Shown: one piece after another, positions 1 to 8,404 of the stretch | Layout: each line of letters opens with the position of its first letter | How positions within the stretch are numbered: position 1 is the first letter of the stretch | Origin: an uncultured Eubacteriales bacterium | GTDB taxonomy: Bacteria > Bacillota > Clostridia > Peptostreptococcales > Anaerovoracaceae | NCBI GenBank assembly: GCA_902778585.1 | Contig: CACYYD010000011.1 | Coordinates: forward strand, 1-58,324 | Direction of reading: 5' to 3' | Length of the DNA: 58,324 nucleotides | Made by a program: the position numbers and the translations under genes | Notes under the pieces: generated by a model | Databases searched by the model: none | The model's input: only the letters and a program-made list of their open reading frames with translations | Told to the model about the DNA's origin: nothing

Positions 1-100
1 CCTCACGATGCAAACCTTGCAAATCGCTATGGGGGTTCGTCGGCAACTACGCCCCTTGTGGACTTTCACCACAGACTGACGGCATGCCCGTCATACTACC
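1..100 (-). mobile_element. Probable 5' end (domain I) of a group II intron, cut by the window edge
   Basis: Read on the minus strand, this stretch carries motifs I associate with domain I of bacterial group II introns: GGTGAAAGTCC, then GGCGTAGTTGCCGA, GAACCCC, ATAGCGA, TTGCAAGG and CATCGTGAGG. The intron would run leftward out of the window, so ribozyme core and reverse transcriptase cannot be checked. It begins directly behind the rho-independent terminator of jag (101-127), the insertion habit known for class C introns. The exact 5' splice point is unclear because the usual GUGYG start is not obvious. The identification rests on recalled motif similarity only. Confidence 0.5.
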
Positions 101-127
101 AAAATAGCGGCCTGATGGCCGCTATTT
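101..127 (-). terminator. Intrinsic terminator of the rpmH-jag operon
   Basis: A perfect 11-bp stem (102-112 with 117-127, arms AAATAGCGGCC / GGCCGCTATTT) with loop TGAT. Read on the minus strand it ends in a short T run. It lies 17 bp past the jag stop codon. Confidence 0.85.
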
Positions 128-144
128 CATTTGCCTTGTTTTGA

Positions 145-1020
145 CTACTTTGTCTCGATTATTACCTTGCGGTAAGGGTCCTTACCCTCGCTCCTTGTCT
201 GAACGTTCGGGTGGTTCTGCAGTGTGCAGTGGATAACCTTTCTCTCATAAGGATTCATAGGCTCAAGAGTTGTAGGCCTTCCGGTCCTCTCGACCTTGCC
301 TGCCAGGCGGTTTGCCAGGTTGACAAGTGTCTTTTCTCTCTTGGCTCTGTAGTTCTCTGCATCGAGGATGACCCTGATATACTTGTCGGAGTCCTTGTTG
401 ACTACATAGCTGGCGAGGCACTGGACTGCGTCGAGTGTCGATCCGCGCTTTCCGATGATAGTTCCGGTATCCTTACCTGTGATCTCTACGAATACCAGCT
501 CGTCTCCTGCCTTTACGCTGAAGTCGAGATCGATTCCCATCTTATCGGCAAGGTCTCTCAGAAATGCTTCCAGCGGATGTCCCTCAGCCGGCTCAAGCTT
601 CTTTACTTCGTAAAGCATTGTGTCTTCGAGCGAGAGGTTGTATTTCTTCTTCGAAGATCTTCCGCCGCGGCTCTTTTCTTTTCTGCTTGCTTTTTCTCTG
701 GCCCTTGCGTCTTCTCTTTCTTCTGCTTCGAACTTGTCGTAGTCTGCTCTTACTTCGTCAGGCAGCTGCTGTGTTGAATTCTCAGGCAGTCCTGCAAGTA
801 TTGCATCAAGATCGTCGAACGATGACTTCTTTGTCTGAGGTTCCGCTTCTTCCTTTGCGGTAACTCTGACTCTTGCCAGCTTCGATCCTATCCCGAGAAA
901 ACCGTTTGACGACTCCTCGAGGACCTCGATTTCTGCGTCCTCTCTGTCTATCTTGAGTTCCTTAAGCGCGAGATCCACGGCAGTCTCAACATCGACTCCC
1001 CATTTTTCTGAAGATCTCAT
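145..1020 (-). CDS. jag: RNA-binding protein Jag/KhpB (SpoIIIJ-associated)
   Basis: A 291-residue cytoplasmic RNA-binding protein. The N-terminal Jag_N domain (about residues 9-55) contains the typical NGFLGIGSKLARV. A basic and acidic linker follows (about 60-130), then a KH domain with the GxxG loop IIGKRGSTLDAV near residues 190-200, and a C-terminal R3H domain ending with RSEGKDPYRKVIIE. In Firmicutes KhpB works with KhpA on cell-division and envelope mRNAs and is encoded next to the insertase YidC, as here: only 3 bp separate it from yidC upstream. Start chosen at the ATG preceded by AGGAAG. It is the last gene of the operon and is followed by a strong terminator. Confidence 0.95.
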   Translation of the reverse strand: MRSSEKWGVDVETAVDLALKELKIDREDAEIEVLEESSNGFLGIGSKLARVRVTAKEEAEPQTKKSSFDDLDAILAGLPENSTQQLPDEVRADYDKFEAEEREDARAREKASRKEKSRGGRSSKKKYNLSLEDTMLYEVKKLEPAEGHPLEAFLRDLADKMGIDLDFSVKAGDELVFVEITGKDTGTIIGKRGSTLDAVQCLASYVVNKDSDKYIRVILDAENYRAKREKTLVNLANRLAGKVERTGRPTTLEPMNPYERKVIHCTLQNHPNVQTRSEGKDPYRKVIIETK

Positions 1021-1023
1021 TTG

Positions 1024-1782
1024 TTAATAACTTCCTTTCATTCTTGCTCTCTTCTTCCTGGCAAGCTCTTTCTCTGCTCTCTGAATGAGTTTCTTATGCT
1101 CTTTTTCTTCATTCATCTTATCTCTGACTTTATTCATTCTGAGATTGAAGAAGATCTGCATAAACTGACCGCCGGCCCAGTAGATCGCAAGTCCTGCCGG
1201 ATACGATCTTGCAAGCCAGAGGATACTCAGAGGGAAGAAATACTTCATGATGGCGTTCATCGCCTTGGCCTGTCCTGCGCTGGCGCCCGGCTGCTGTGTC
1301 ATCGCTGAGTTCATGCTGAACGCGAAGAACGTTGCGAGACCTGCGGCTATAGGCAGTATCCAGAGGTCCGGCTGCGCGAGGTCCTTGATCCAGAGGAAGG
1401 ACTCGTGGTTGGCGAACATCATGGTGTTGCTTGTCGGCATGTACTTCATCGGATTTCTGAGAAGCGCGAAAAGTCCCATGATAATAGGAAACTGAATAAG
1501 CATCGGAAGGCAGCCGCTCATAGGGTTGAAACCGGCCTCTGAATAGAGCTTCTGCATCTCCTCATTCTGTTTTTCCTTGTCATTGGCGTATCTGCGCTGT
1601 ATCTCCTGTGCCTTTTCAGACATTTCCGACATATTTGCTGTCGATTTGATCTGCTTGGCGTAGAGCGGATACAGTACCAGCTTAACGATGACTGTGAGGA
1701 TAATGAGAGAGATTCCGTAATTGCCTACCAGTTTATATATCAGCATCAGCAGATATCCGATAGGTTTTGCAATAATTCCCAT
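1024..1782 (-). CDS. yidC: Membrane protein insertase YidC (SpoIIIJ/OxaA family)
   Basis: A 252-residue polytopic membrane protein that inserts and folds membrane proteins with or without SecYEG. Transmembrane segments are visible near residues 5-35, 98-112, 135-158, 180-205 and 210-225, with the conserved NPMSGCLPMLIQFPI motif near residue 90. The charged residue in the groove of the first segment, Arg in Bacillus SpoIIIJ, is Lys here (LTVIVKLVLYPL), as in some other clostridia. No lipoprotein signal is visible, unlike Bacillus paralogs. The C-terminus is basic (KKRARMK), suitable for ribosome contact. It sits between yidD and jag in the standard origin-proximal order. Confidence 0.95.
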   Translation of the reverse strand: MGIIAKPIGYLLMLIYKLVGNYGISLIILTVIVKLVLYPLYAKQIKSTANMSEMSEKAQEIQRRYANDKEKQNEEMQKLYSEAGFNPMSGCLPMLIQFPIIMGLFALLRNPMKYMPTSNTMMFANHESFLWIKDLAQPDLWILPIAAGLATFFAFSMNSAMTQQPGASAGQAKAMNAIMKYFFPLSILWLARSYPAGLAIYWAGGQFMQIFFNLRMNKVRDKMNEEKEHKKLIQRAEKELARKKRARMKGSY

Positions 1783-1816
1783 TTAATACTCCGTTCGTGT
1801 CATGATCATCTGAAGC

Positions 1817-2047
1817 CTATGGTACAGGATCGTAGCCGCCCGGTCTTCCCGGATGACATCTTAATATCCTGCGTATGCCCAGCCAGCTCCCCTTGAGAGC
1901 GCCATACTTTTCTACTGCTTCTATGAAGTAAGCGCTGCATGTTGGCGTGTACCGACAATGAGCTCCGATGTACGGAGATATGCCGATCTGGTAGGCTCTT
2001 ACCATGACTATCAGTATCTTCTGAATGATGTTTTTCTCACTTTTCAT
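1817..2047 (-). CDS. yidD: Membrane protein insertion efficiency factor YidD
   Basis: A 76-residue small protein with the family signature: an amphipathic N-terminus ([19 protein letters not shown]), then [15 protein letters not shown] with the conserved cysteines, and a C-terminal [12 protein letters not shown]. The family is thought to help Sec/YidC-dependent insertion at the inner face of the membrane. Its ATG lies inside the end of rnpA (11-bp overlap), so translational coupling is likely. Confidence 0.95.
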   Translation of the reverse strand: MKSEKNIIQKILIVMVRAYQIGISPYIGAHCRYTPTCSAYFIEAVEKYGALKGSWLGIRRILRCHPGRPGGYDPVP

Positions 2048-2402
2048 TTGTTTTGACGCCGCCTTCGATAAGTCCGCAGTCCTTCAGACTCTTTCTGATC
2101 TGCTTTTCAACTTCATCTTCTTTGCATCCGTTAATGGTATTTCTTGCTACAAATATAATGTCATATCCGTTTGCAATACCCGGCTCCAGTGACCTGAACG
2201 CTGCTCTCATAAGTCTGCGCGCCCTGTTTCTCTCTACCGAGTTACCTACCTTTTTACTTGCAACGAATGCGCTCCGGCTGATTTTAAGTCCGTTCCTTTT
2301 ATATAGGATGACTGTAAATCTGCCGCCCCTGGATTTTCCCTGCTTATAGATCCTGGAAAAATCCCTCTGATTTCTGATTGTATATTCGCTGCGGTCTCTC
2401 AT
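2037..2402 (-). CDS. rnpA: Ribonuclease P protein component
   Basis: A 121-residue basic protein, the protein subunit of RNase P, which matures tRNA 5' ends. The RNR signature is present as [16 protein letters not shown] (about residues 53-68), and the N-terminus [20 protein letters not shown] is typical of the family. It lies 16 bp after rpmH and overlaps yidD by 11 bp. The RNase P RNA gene itself is not in the window. Confidence 0.95.
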   Translation of the reverse strand: MRDRSEYTIRNQRDFSRIYKQGKSRGGRFTVILYKRNGLKISRSAFVASKKVGNSVERNRARRLMRAAFRSLEPGIANGYDIIFVARNTINGCKEDEVEKQIRKSLKDCGLIEGGVKTNEK

Positions 2403-2418
2403 GCGGACACCAAATCAA

Positions 2419-2553
2419 TTAAACAGTAAGAGACTTTCTTCCTCTTGCTCTTCTTCTCTTGAGCACCTTGCGGCCGTTAGCTGTAGCCATTCTCTTGCGG
2501 AATCCGTGTTCCTTGAGTCTCTGCCTCTTCTTAGGCTGATAAGTTCTTTTCAT
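2419..2553 (-). CDS. rpmH: Large ribosomal subunit protein bL34
   Basis: A 44-residue highly basic protein beginning [19 protein letters not shown] and ending GRKSLTV, the canonical L34 sequence and length. An AGGAG Shine-Dalgarno sequence lies 8 bp before the ATG. It is the first gene of the leftward origin operon and is transcribed from the promoter at 2633-2661. Confidence 0.97.
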   Translation of the reverse strand: MKRTYQPKKRQRLKEHGFRKRMATANGRKVLKRRRARGRKSLTV

Positions 2554-2632
2554 GTCTGTCTCCTTTATCTTTTATATATTATGTAGGTATTTATCTGTGC
2601 CCTCTGAATTCCATGAGCACATAGACCAAAAC

Positions 2633-2661
2633 ATTATAGATTAAGGGGTTTTGCAAGTCAA
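2633..2661 (-). promoter_or_regulatory. Sigma-A promoter of the rpmH operon
   Basis: On the minus strand, -35 TTGACT (2656-2661) and -10 TATAAT (2633-2638) are separated by exactly 17 bp. It lies about 80 bp before the rpmH start and fires away from dnaA. Confidence 0.8.
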
Positions 2662-2729
2662 GAACGACTGCAGGCAGCTATCTCCTTAAATACTTGTTTA
2701 AATAAAAAACAATCCGTTCAAAAATAGAG

Positions 2730-2970
2730 TTATACACAATATCTAGTATAAGACTTAACTTATTAACAACTTTATCAACAATATGTGGAAAACTTATTTT
2801 TTGAAAGGCTGTATTTAAGCATTTATAACAGATATTTGACCTTTGCATGTGTGGAAAACTTTATGTAAAATGTGTTTACAGACCGTTTTTATAACATAGT
2901 GGAAAAATACAAGATATTGTGTCGAAAGTTCGTATATTTGAACCGTTTCAGCATTTGAATCTGTGGAAAA
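2730..2970. other. oriC: oriC, upstream DnaA-box cluster (rpmH-dnaA intergenic)
   Basis: The interval between rpmH and dnaA is very AT-rich and holds DnaA-box-like 9-mers in both orientations: TTATACACA (2730-2738), TTATCAACA (2772-2780), TGTGGAAAA (2784-2792, 2850-2858 and 2962-2970) and AGTGGAAAA (2898-2906). All are one or two changes from TTATCCACA or its complement. With the perfect box between dnaA and dnaN this matches the bipartite origin known from Bacillus and clostridia. The exact unwinding element cannot be fixed by eye. Confidence 0.85.
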
Positions 2971-2983
2971 CTTTGTATAGAAT
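2955..2983 (+). promoter_or_regulatory. Candidate dnaA promoter with a DnaA box in its spacer
   Basis: -35 TTGAAT (2955-2960) and -10 TAGAAT (2978-2983) with 17-bp spacing lie 28 bp before the dnaA start. The DnaA-box-like TGTGGAAAA at 2962-2970 fills the spacer, so DnaA binding would be expected to block RNA polymerase. Confidence 0.55.
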
Positions 2984-3010
2984 ACGCTCTGCTAAGGACA
3001 GGTATATATA

Positions 3011-4354
3011 GTGGATAAAAATAAGTTGTGGGGGACGACCCTAAATTTTCTAAAAGATAATAATACGAATCTGAGCTACACTACATGGCTGGCTCCTCTG
3101 AATATACATCATATAGATGAGGAAGCCGGTGTTGTTTTTCTTGCGTGGCCTGATCAGCCTAAACTGATAACACATATAAATGATCACTATCTTACACAGA
3201 TAGAAAACGCAATAAACAGCAGCACGGAAAAGCCTTATAAAGTAGTAATAAAGCCGGTAAAGGAATACGAAGTAAGCAAGATCGATACGTCGAGAATGAA
3301 AAACACTCTCAATCAGGAGAAGCTTTTCAATCCGCGTTTCAATTTTGAGAATTTTATAGTGGGCAATTCAAATAAATATGCTCACGCTGTTTCTGTTGCG
3401 GTAGCTGAATCTCCGGGAGATATATATAATCCTCTTTTTATTTACGGAGGATCAGGTCTCGGAAAGACCCATCTGATGCAGGCCATCGGTGTACAGATAA
3501 TAAGGAACAATCCTGATACTAAGGTACTTTATGTATCTTCAGAGATGTTCACAAATGAATATATAACTGCTATCAAGGATAACAAGACAAGAGTTTTCAG
3601 AAACAAATACAGAAAACTCGATGTTCTTCTTATAGACGATATCCAGTTTATAGAAGGTAAGGAACAGACACAGGAAGAATTCTTCCATACTTTTGAGGCT
3701 CTTTATCACAACAATAAACAGATAGTCATCACAAGTGACTGTCCGCCTGTGAATCTCAAAGGACTCGATGAAAGATTAAGAACAAGATTCAGCTGGAACA
3801 TGATCGCGGATATCCAGCCGCCTGACTATGAAACAAGAGTCGCTATCCTTCAGAATCTCGCAGAAAAGTCCGATATAGAGCTTACTCCGCAGATGAACGA
3901 TGTACTCGGTCTTATTGCGGACCAGGTAAAGGATAACATCCGCGAACTCGAAGGAGCATACAACAGAGTCGTAGGTCTTTCGCAGCTTCTCAATGAACCT
4001 ATAACTGTTGATAATGCTAAAAATATCCTCAAAGATATCATCAAGGATAATGAACAGGCAGTTGCTCCTGAAAGAATAAGGTCAATTGTCGCAAACCATT
4101 ACAAAATAAAGATCGCAGACATGGATTCTCCTAAGAGAAATGCCGAGATAACGCTTCCGAGACAGATAGCGATGTATCTCTGCAGATCTGAAACTGATCT
4201 TTCTCTTCCTAAGATAGGTAAACTTTTCGGAGACAGACATTACTCAACAGTAATACATGCAATAGAAAAGATAGAAGAACAGATCAAATATGATGAGATC
4301 CTGTATGAAAATATAGAGACAATAAGGGCAAAACTTCAGTCCGGAAAGAGATAA
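3011..4354 (+). CDS. dnaA: Chromosomal replication initiator protein DnaA
   Basis: A 447-residue initiator ATPase that binds DnaA boxes and opens oriC. Domain I occupies about residues 1-85, and domain II is short. The AAA+ domain III has Walker A GGSGLGKTHL near residues 145-155, Walker B LLIDDIQF and sensor-region residues in LRTRFSW. Domain IV carries the DNA-binding signature DRHYSTVIHAI near the C-terminus. The start is a GTG; a weak AAGGA lies about 12 bp upstream. Base composition of dnaA and dnaN is clearly more AT-rich than the genes downstream. Confidence 0.98.
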   Translation: MDKNKLWGTTLNFLKDNNTNLSYTTWLAPLNIHHIDEEAGVVFLAWPDQPKLITHINDHYLTQIENAINSSTEKPYKVVIKPVKEYEVSKIDTSRMKNTLNQEKLFNPRFNFENFIVGNSNKYAHAVSVAVAESPGDIYNPLFIYGGSGLGKTHLMQAIGVQIIRNNPDTKVLYVSSEMFTNEYITAIKDNKTRVFRNKYRKLDVLLIDDIQFIEGKEQTQEEFFHTFEALYHNNKQIVITSDCPPVNLKGLDERLRTRFSWNMIADIQPPDYETRVAILQNLAEKSDIELTPQMNDVLGLIADQVKDNIRELEGAYNRVVGLSQLLNEPITVDNAKNILKDIIKDNEQAVAPERIRSIVANHYKIKIADMDSPKRNAEITLPRQIAMYLCRSETDLSLPKIGKLFGDRHYSTVIHAIEKIEEQIKYDEILYENIETIRAKLQSGKR

Positions 4355-4563
4355 AAATAGAGGCCTTTAAAATAATCAACATCGATTCAACAGCTTATAA
4401 ATATCTTTATTAACTATAAAAAAATTTCTGTAAGTCCCAAAAATCAAGATATTAAAAAGTTATCCACATAATCAACAGGCCTTACTATTAATACTAAAAT
4501 CTATTAAATAAAAATAATGGCCCTGACCGGGAATGAATAAGAAAGACACGAAAGGGAAAAGTC
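4355..4563. other. oriC: oriC, downstream part (dnaA-dnaN intergenic)
   Basis: A 209-bp AT-rich spacer with one perfect DnaA box TTATCCACA at 4460-4468. A/T-only runs on both sides (about 4415-4435 and 4485-4518) are candidates for the unwinding element. A GAAAGGGAAAAGTC sequence before the dnaN ATG serves as the ribosome binding region. Confidence 0.75.
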
Positions 4564-5667
4564 ATGAAGATTTACTGCAGCAGAACAGAACTTAATAAGG
4601 CTCTTAATAATGTATCTCATTCTGTTCCTGTAAGGACTACTTCAAATATTCTTGAAGGTATCCTTATAAATGTCGAAGAAGGAAAGATGAAACTTACATC
4701 CACAGATACAAATATGACTACAGAGACAGTCATAAATGTTAATTGTGAAGGTGTATGTGAATTCGTTGTTCCTGCAAAGCTTTTCAGCGCTATCATCTCA
4801 AAGCTTCCTGAAGATGACATGATGATAGATTACGATAATGAGAAGTCAAAAATTAATATAAAGAGCGGCGGATCAAATTCAGAGATAATCTGCTTCAGAG
4901 GAGATGAATATCCTAAGATCTTCCTCGATGAAGGAAAAAATGTTATCTATCTTGATAAGGAAGACGTAAAGAAGCTTATAAAGAAGACAGCATTCAGTGC
5001 TTCAACTGATGAATTCAACAGGATCATCACCGGAGTTCTTCTTGAGATCAAAGACGGAAGCATGAAGATGGTAGGAGTTGATCCTTACAGGATAGCTGCT
5101 TATAAGATCCCTGTTGAAAATAAAGAAAATATAAGTGTTATCATTCCTGCAAAGCTTATTATTGAAGTTTCAAAGTTTATCGATGATGACGGAGATTCAA
5201 AGATGAGCTTCGAAGTGATCGATAACAAAGTAGTTCTCAAGTTCGACAACAATAAAGTAATAATCAATACTTACTCCGGTAAATTCATTGATTATGAAAG
5301 AATCCTCAACAAAGAAGGAAACATCAATGTAAGAGTAAAGAAGGATGATCTCTTAAAGAGTACTGAAAGAGCATCACTCCTGGCTTCAGTTCAGAATAAC
5401 AATCTGATCAGATTCAATATCGGAAAGGATATGATATATATCACTTCCCTGAATGAAGAAGGAAACATCGAAGAGAAGGTCGAGATCATCAATGACGGAG
5501 AAGACCTCAATATAGGTATCAACTCAAGATATCTCAAAGATGCTCTCAGTGTCATAGAAGATGAAGAGATAAACATCAACTTCAAGGACAGCATCAGCCC
5601 GGCAATCATCAAACCTCTCAAAGGAGATAAATACACTTATCTGATCCTGCCGATCAGAATGAATTAA
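4564..5667 (+). CDS. dnaN: DNA polymerase III sliding clamp (beta subunit)
   Basis: A 367-residue processivity clamp, normal length for the family. The three repeated clamp folds are recognisable, with the N-terminal start MKIYCSRTELNKALNNVSHSV and the typical C-terminal YLILPIRMN. It follows dnaA as usual, but the recF-gyrB-gyrA genes that commonly come next are absent; a bidirectional terminator and a convergent salvage operon follow instead. Confidence 0.98.
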   Translation: MKIYCSRTELNKALNNVSHSVPVRTTSNILEGILINVEEGKMKLTSTDTNMTTETVINVNCEGVCEFVVPAKLFSAIISKLPEDDMMIDYDNEKSKINIKSGGSNSEIICFRGDEYPKIFLDEGKNVIYLDKEDVKKLIKKTAFSASTDEFNRIITGVLLEIKDGSMKMVGVDPYRIAAYKIPVENKENISVIIPAKLIIEVSKFIDDDGDSKMSFEVIDNKVVLKFDNNKVIINTYSGKFIDYERILNKEGNINVRVKKDDLLKSTERASLLASVQNNNLIRFNIGKDMIYITSLNEEGNIEEKVEIINDGEDLNIGINSRYLKDALSVIEDEEININFKDSISPAIIKPLKGDKYTYLILPIRMN

Positions 5668-5680
5668 ATAATAAAAAAAG

Positions 5681-5716
5681 AGGTGTTCACTTGAGTTCAA
5701 GTGAACACCTTATTTT
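5681..5716. terminator. Bidirectional terminator between dnaN and psuG
   Basis: A near-perfect palindrome with arms AGGTGTTCACTTGA (5681-5694) and TCAAGTGAACACCT (5697-5710). It is flanked by an A run on the left and a T run on the right, so it can end transcripts from both converging genes. Confidence 0.9.
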
Positions 5717-6628
5717 TTATTTTATCATTTCACATGCTGTCTGTGCAGCGACTTTTGCGTTATTGAATACGAGTTGAATATTCGAATCTAAACTATCTCC
5801 GCCTGTAAGTTCTTTTACTTTAGCAAGAAGGAAAGGTGTTGTTGCTTTTCCTTTTATTCCCAGCTTATTGCATTCTTCGATAGCTTTATCTATTGCAGGA
5901 TTTATCACATCCGGATCCATTGAATATTCTTCAGGAATAGGATTTCCTACCAGAACTCCGCCTTTCATTCCGAGCTCTGTATGTGTCCTGAAGAATTTTG
6001 CGAGTTCGGCCGGGCTGTCGACTCTGTAATCCACCTTGAATCCGCTCTTTGTTGTATAGAATGCAGGCATATCCTCTGTTCCGAATCCGATAACAGGTAC
6101 TCCCTTTGTCTCGAGATATTCAAGAGTGAGACCTATATCAAGGATAGACTTGCATCCTGCGCATACCACCATTACAGGTGTCTGGGCAAGTTCTTCGAGG
6201 TCGGCGCTTATATCCATTGTGACTTCAGCTCCTCTGTGGACTCCGCCTATCCCGCCGGTCGCGAAGATCTTTATTCCTGCCATGTGAGCGATCATCATTG
6301 TTGTTGTGACTGTGCAGGCTCCGTCTTCACCCTTTGCGCAGAGCATTGCGAGGTCACGCCTTGAAGCTTTAGCGATCGCAGGTCCTTTCTTTCCGAAATA
6401 TTCTATCTCGTCAGGAGTAAGTCCGGCCTTGAGACGTCCGCCTATTATTGCGATAGTCGCAGGTACTGCTCCGTTTTTCCTTATGATATTTTCGACGGCC
6501 AGAGCTGTCTCAACATTCTGAGGATACGGCATTCCGTGCGATATGATAGTTGACTCAAGTGCTACTACCGGCTTTCCGGCATCGAGTGCTTCTTTTACTT
6601 CTTTGCTTATATCAAGATATTTGTTCAT
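5717..6628 (-). CDS. psuG: Pseudouridine-5'-phosphate glycosidase
   Basis: A 303-residue enzyme that reversibly splits pseudouridine 5'-phosphate into uracil and ribose 5-phosphate. The conserved ALESTIISHGMPYPQN is at residues 23-38, and Glu25, Asp139 and Lys160 (in CAGCKSILD) correspond to the catalytic Glu, Asp and Lys of the E. coli enzyme. The motif FATGGIGGVHRGAE is intact. The stop codon of psuK directly abuts the psuG ATG, so the kinase and glycosidase are co-translated and act in sequence. Confidence 0.95.
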   Translation of the reverse strand: MNKYLDISKEVKEALDAGKPVVALESTIISHGMPYPQNVETALAVENIIRKNGAVPATIAIIGGRLKAGLTPDEIEYFGKKGPAIAKASRRDLAMLCAKGEDGACTVTTTMMIAHMAGIKIFATGGIGGVHRGAEVTMDISADLEELAQTPVMVVCAGCKSILDIGLTLEYLETKGVPVIGFGTEDMPAFYTTKSGFKVDYRVDSPAELAKFFRTHTELGMKGGVLVGNPIPEEYSMDPDVINPAIDKAIEECNKLGIKGKATTPFLLAKVKELTGGDSLDSNIQLVFNNAKVAAQTACEMIK

Positions 6629-7588
6629 TTAATCAATCTCCATTTCTCTGATCATTATTGTGTGACTATTCATTATATTTTCGATAAGCTCACTGCTCAT
6701 TTCAGGGTGGATCGTCGGATCTACCGATATAGTCGCAGATGCTGCGGCGTTGGCAGCTTTCGCAGGATCCGCAAGTTTATCACTTCCTTCTTTGAGGGAG
6801 GACCATATTATAGCCGCCATTGCGGAGTCTCCTGCTCCGGTCGTGCACCTGACATGTGCGGGATATCTGTCGACCATGGTCATATGATTTTTATCAGCTG
6901 CAAGCATTCCGTGAGGTCCTGCCGAGATGAACACTCTTCTTACTCCCTGGTCTATGAGTGCACGGGCTGCTTCTATAAAATCGACCTCTGTCTCTATTAT
7001 CATATCCGTCAGATATTCGGCTTCAAGAAGGTTAGGTTTGATAGTGTCTATCCCATCAAGATCGCCTTTTATCTTTTCCGCATGTGAGACCGATACGGTA
7101 TCTACATAAAGAGGAACCTTACAGATATCTTTAAGTTTCATCAGTGCTTCATGAGTGATATTGCAGTCGGCAACAACAGCTTCGGCCGAATTTATATCAT
7201 CACTCAGGAATTCGATATATTCGGGTGTTATGTTCTGCATTATGTCTACGTGAGACAAGGCAAGTTCCATCTCGCCGGTCTCATCATTGATGAAAAGATA
7301 GACAGAAGACGAAGCGCCCGGGATTATCTTCGAAAGGCTTGTGTCCATTCCGATGCTTTCGCACTTTGCTATCATCTCTTTTCCGAGGGCGTCATCTCCG
7401 GCTGCAGTAACGAATTTTACATTTACACCCATCATCGCGAGATTGTGAGCGATGTTTCTGCCGACTCCTCCGTAGCTCATTTTTATTACTCCGGGATTGG
7501 AGTCAGCCGGGATAAGAGGCTTGTAAGGTGTGCCGCCTATGTCTATGTTAGCAGCACCGATAACTAATACATATCCTTTATTTTCCAT
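6629..7588 (-). CDS. psuK: Pseudouridine kinase, PfkB family
   Basis: A 319-residue PfkB-type sugar/nucleoside kinase. The N-terminal GAANIDIGG and YGGVGRNIAHNLAMMG motifs and the C-terminal anion hole / catalytic motif TGAGDSAMAAI (near residue 250) are present. Its position directly before psuG makes pseudouridine the likely substrate, supplying pseudouridine 5'-phosphate. No dedicated PsuT permease is present; the BMP-type ABC importer across the divergent promoter region could supply the nucleoside (inference). Confidence 0.9.
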   Translation of the reverse strand: MENKGYVLVIGAANIDIGGTPYKPLIPADSNPGVIKMSYGGVGRNIAHNLAMMGVNVKFVTAAGDDALGKEMIAKCESIGMDTSLSKIIPGASSSVYLFINDETGEMELALSHVDIMQNITPEYIEFLSDDINSAEAVVADCNITHEALMKLKDICKVPLYVDTVSVSHAEKIKGDLDGIDTIKPNLLEAEYLTDMIIETEVDFIEAARALIDQGVRRVFISAGPHGMLAADKNHMTMVDRYPAHVRCTTGAGDSAMAAIIWSSLKEGSDKLADPAKAANAAASATISVDPTIHPEMSSELIENIMNSHTIMIREMEID

Positions 7589-7624
7589 AATAATATTTTG
7601 ATTCCTGTAAAAATATTACATAAT

Positions 7625-8206
7625 CTACTGGTTTTGCTGTTCTTTTATGCGCTGTTTCCAGCATCTGTGGCACATAGCGGTATATCTGTCATTGCCTCCA
7701 AGCACCACCTGATCACCTTCTGTAATGATGCGGCCGTTGTCGTCGAATCTCGCGTTCACGGTAGCCTTGCGTCCGCATTCACAGATAGTTTTTATCTCTG
7801 TGATGGAGTCCGCAAGCTCCATGAGCCTCTGGGCTCCCGGGAAGAAGTGAGTGAGAAAGTCGGTCCTGAGTCCGAAGCAGAGTACAGGCAGATCTTCCTC
7901 GTCGACCAGTTTTCTGAGACCGTCGATCTGATCCGGTGTCAGGAACTGTGCTTCGTCTGCGATTATTACATCGCAGCTGCCGGCAGCGTGATATGCATCA
8001 ATGATGTCATCTTCAGGCGAGATTATCTGCGCGCGCTGTGCAAGGCCGATGCGGCTTTTTATAATGTCGGCGCCGTCGCGGGTATCTGTGCCGGGCTTTA
8101 TGAGCCAGACAGTCATGCCTTTTTCTTCATAATTGAATTTTGTGATAAGAGCCTGAGCGGATTTTGAAGAGCCCATTGCTCCGTATTTGAAATAAAGCTT
8201 AGCCAT
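7625..8206 (-). CDS. tdk: Thymidine kinase (type II)
   Basis: A 193-residue kinase for thymidine/deoxyuridine salvage. P-loop GAMGSSKS is at residues 9-16, Walker B-like DEAQFL at 84-89, and zinc cysteines occur in CECGRKA and CHRCW. Length and motif order are normal for the bacterial type II family. It heads a leftward tdk-psuK-psuG run (36 bp to psuK) and is divergent from bmpA. AT-rich promoter-like sequence lies in 8207-8280, but I cannot fix a -35/-10 pair. Confidence 0.95.
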   Translation of the reverse strand: MAKLYFKYGAMGSSKSAQALITKFNYEEKGMTVWLIKPGTDTRDGADIIKSRIGLAQRAQIISPEDDIIDAYHAAGSCDVIIADEAQFLTPDQIDGLRKLVDEEDLPVLCFGLRTDFLTHFFPGAQRLMELADSITEIKTICECGRKATVNARFDDNGRIITEGDQVVLGGNDRYTAMCHRCWKQRIKEQQNQ

Positions 8207-8329
8207 AGATTATCCTCCGCTTTTAACATACACTTACAATATAATACATCAAAAAAACCTGTATGGCTCCGTAAAAGAAAATTCAAATTTTTTGGAATAA
8301 ATAAGTATTCTACCTTCGAGCGATTATAG

Positions 8330-8400
8330 TATAATTATCGAGGTGGGATTCATATCCCAAACTTATATTTATTACTCTGAATTATTTATTTAGGGAGGAT
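8330..8400 (+). promoter_or_regulatory. Promoter -10 and short leader hairpin of bmpA
   Basis: A perfect -10 TATAAT is at 8330-8335 with only a poor -35. A small hairpin GGGAT-TCAT-ATCCC (8344-8356) begins near the expected transcription start, and a strong AGGGAGG Shine-Dalgarno precedes the ATG. I see no purine-riboswitch core. Confidence 0.5.
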
Positions 8401-8404
8401 AGTA

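Noticed and set aside
8207..8404. Purine riboswitch upstream of the nucleoside-binding lipoprotein
   Set aside because: The leader is short and AT-rich and lacks the conserved three-way-junction core; only a small hairpin is present.
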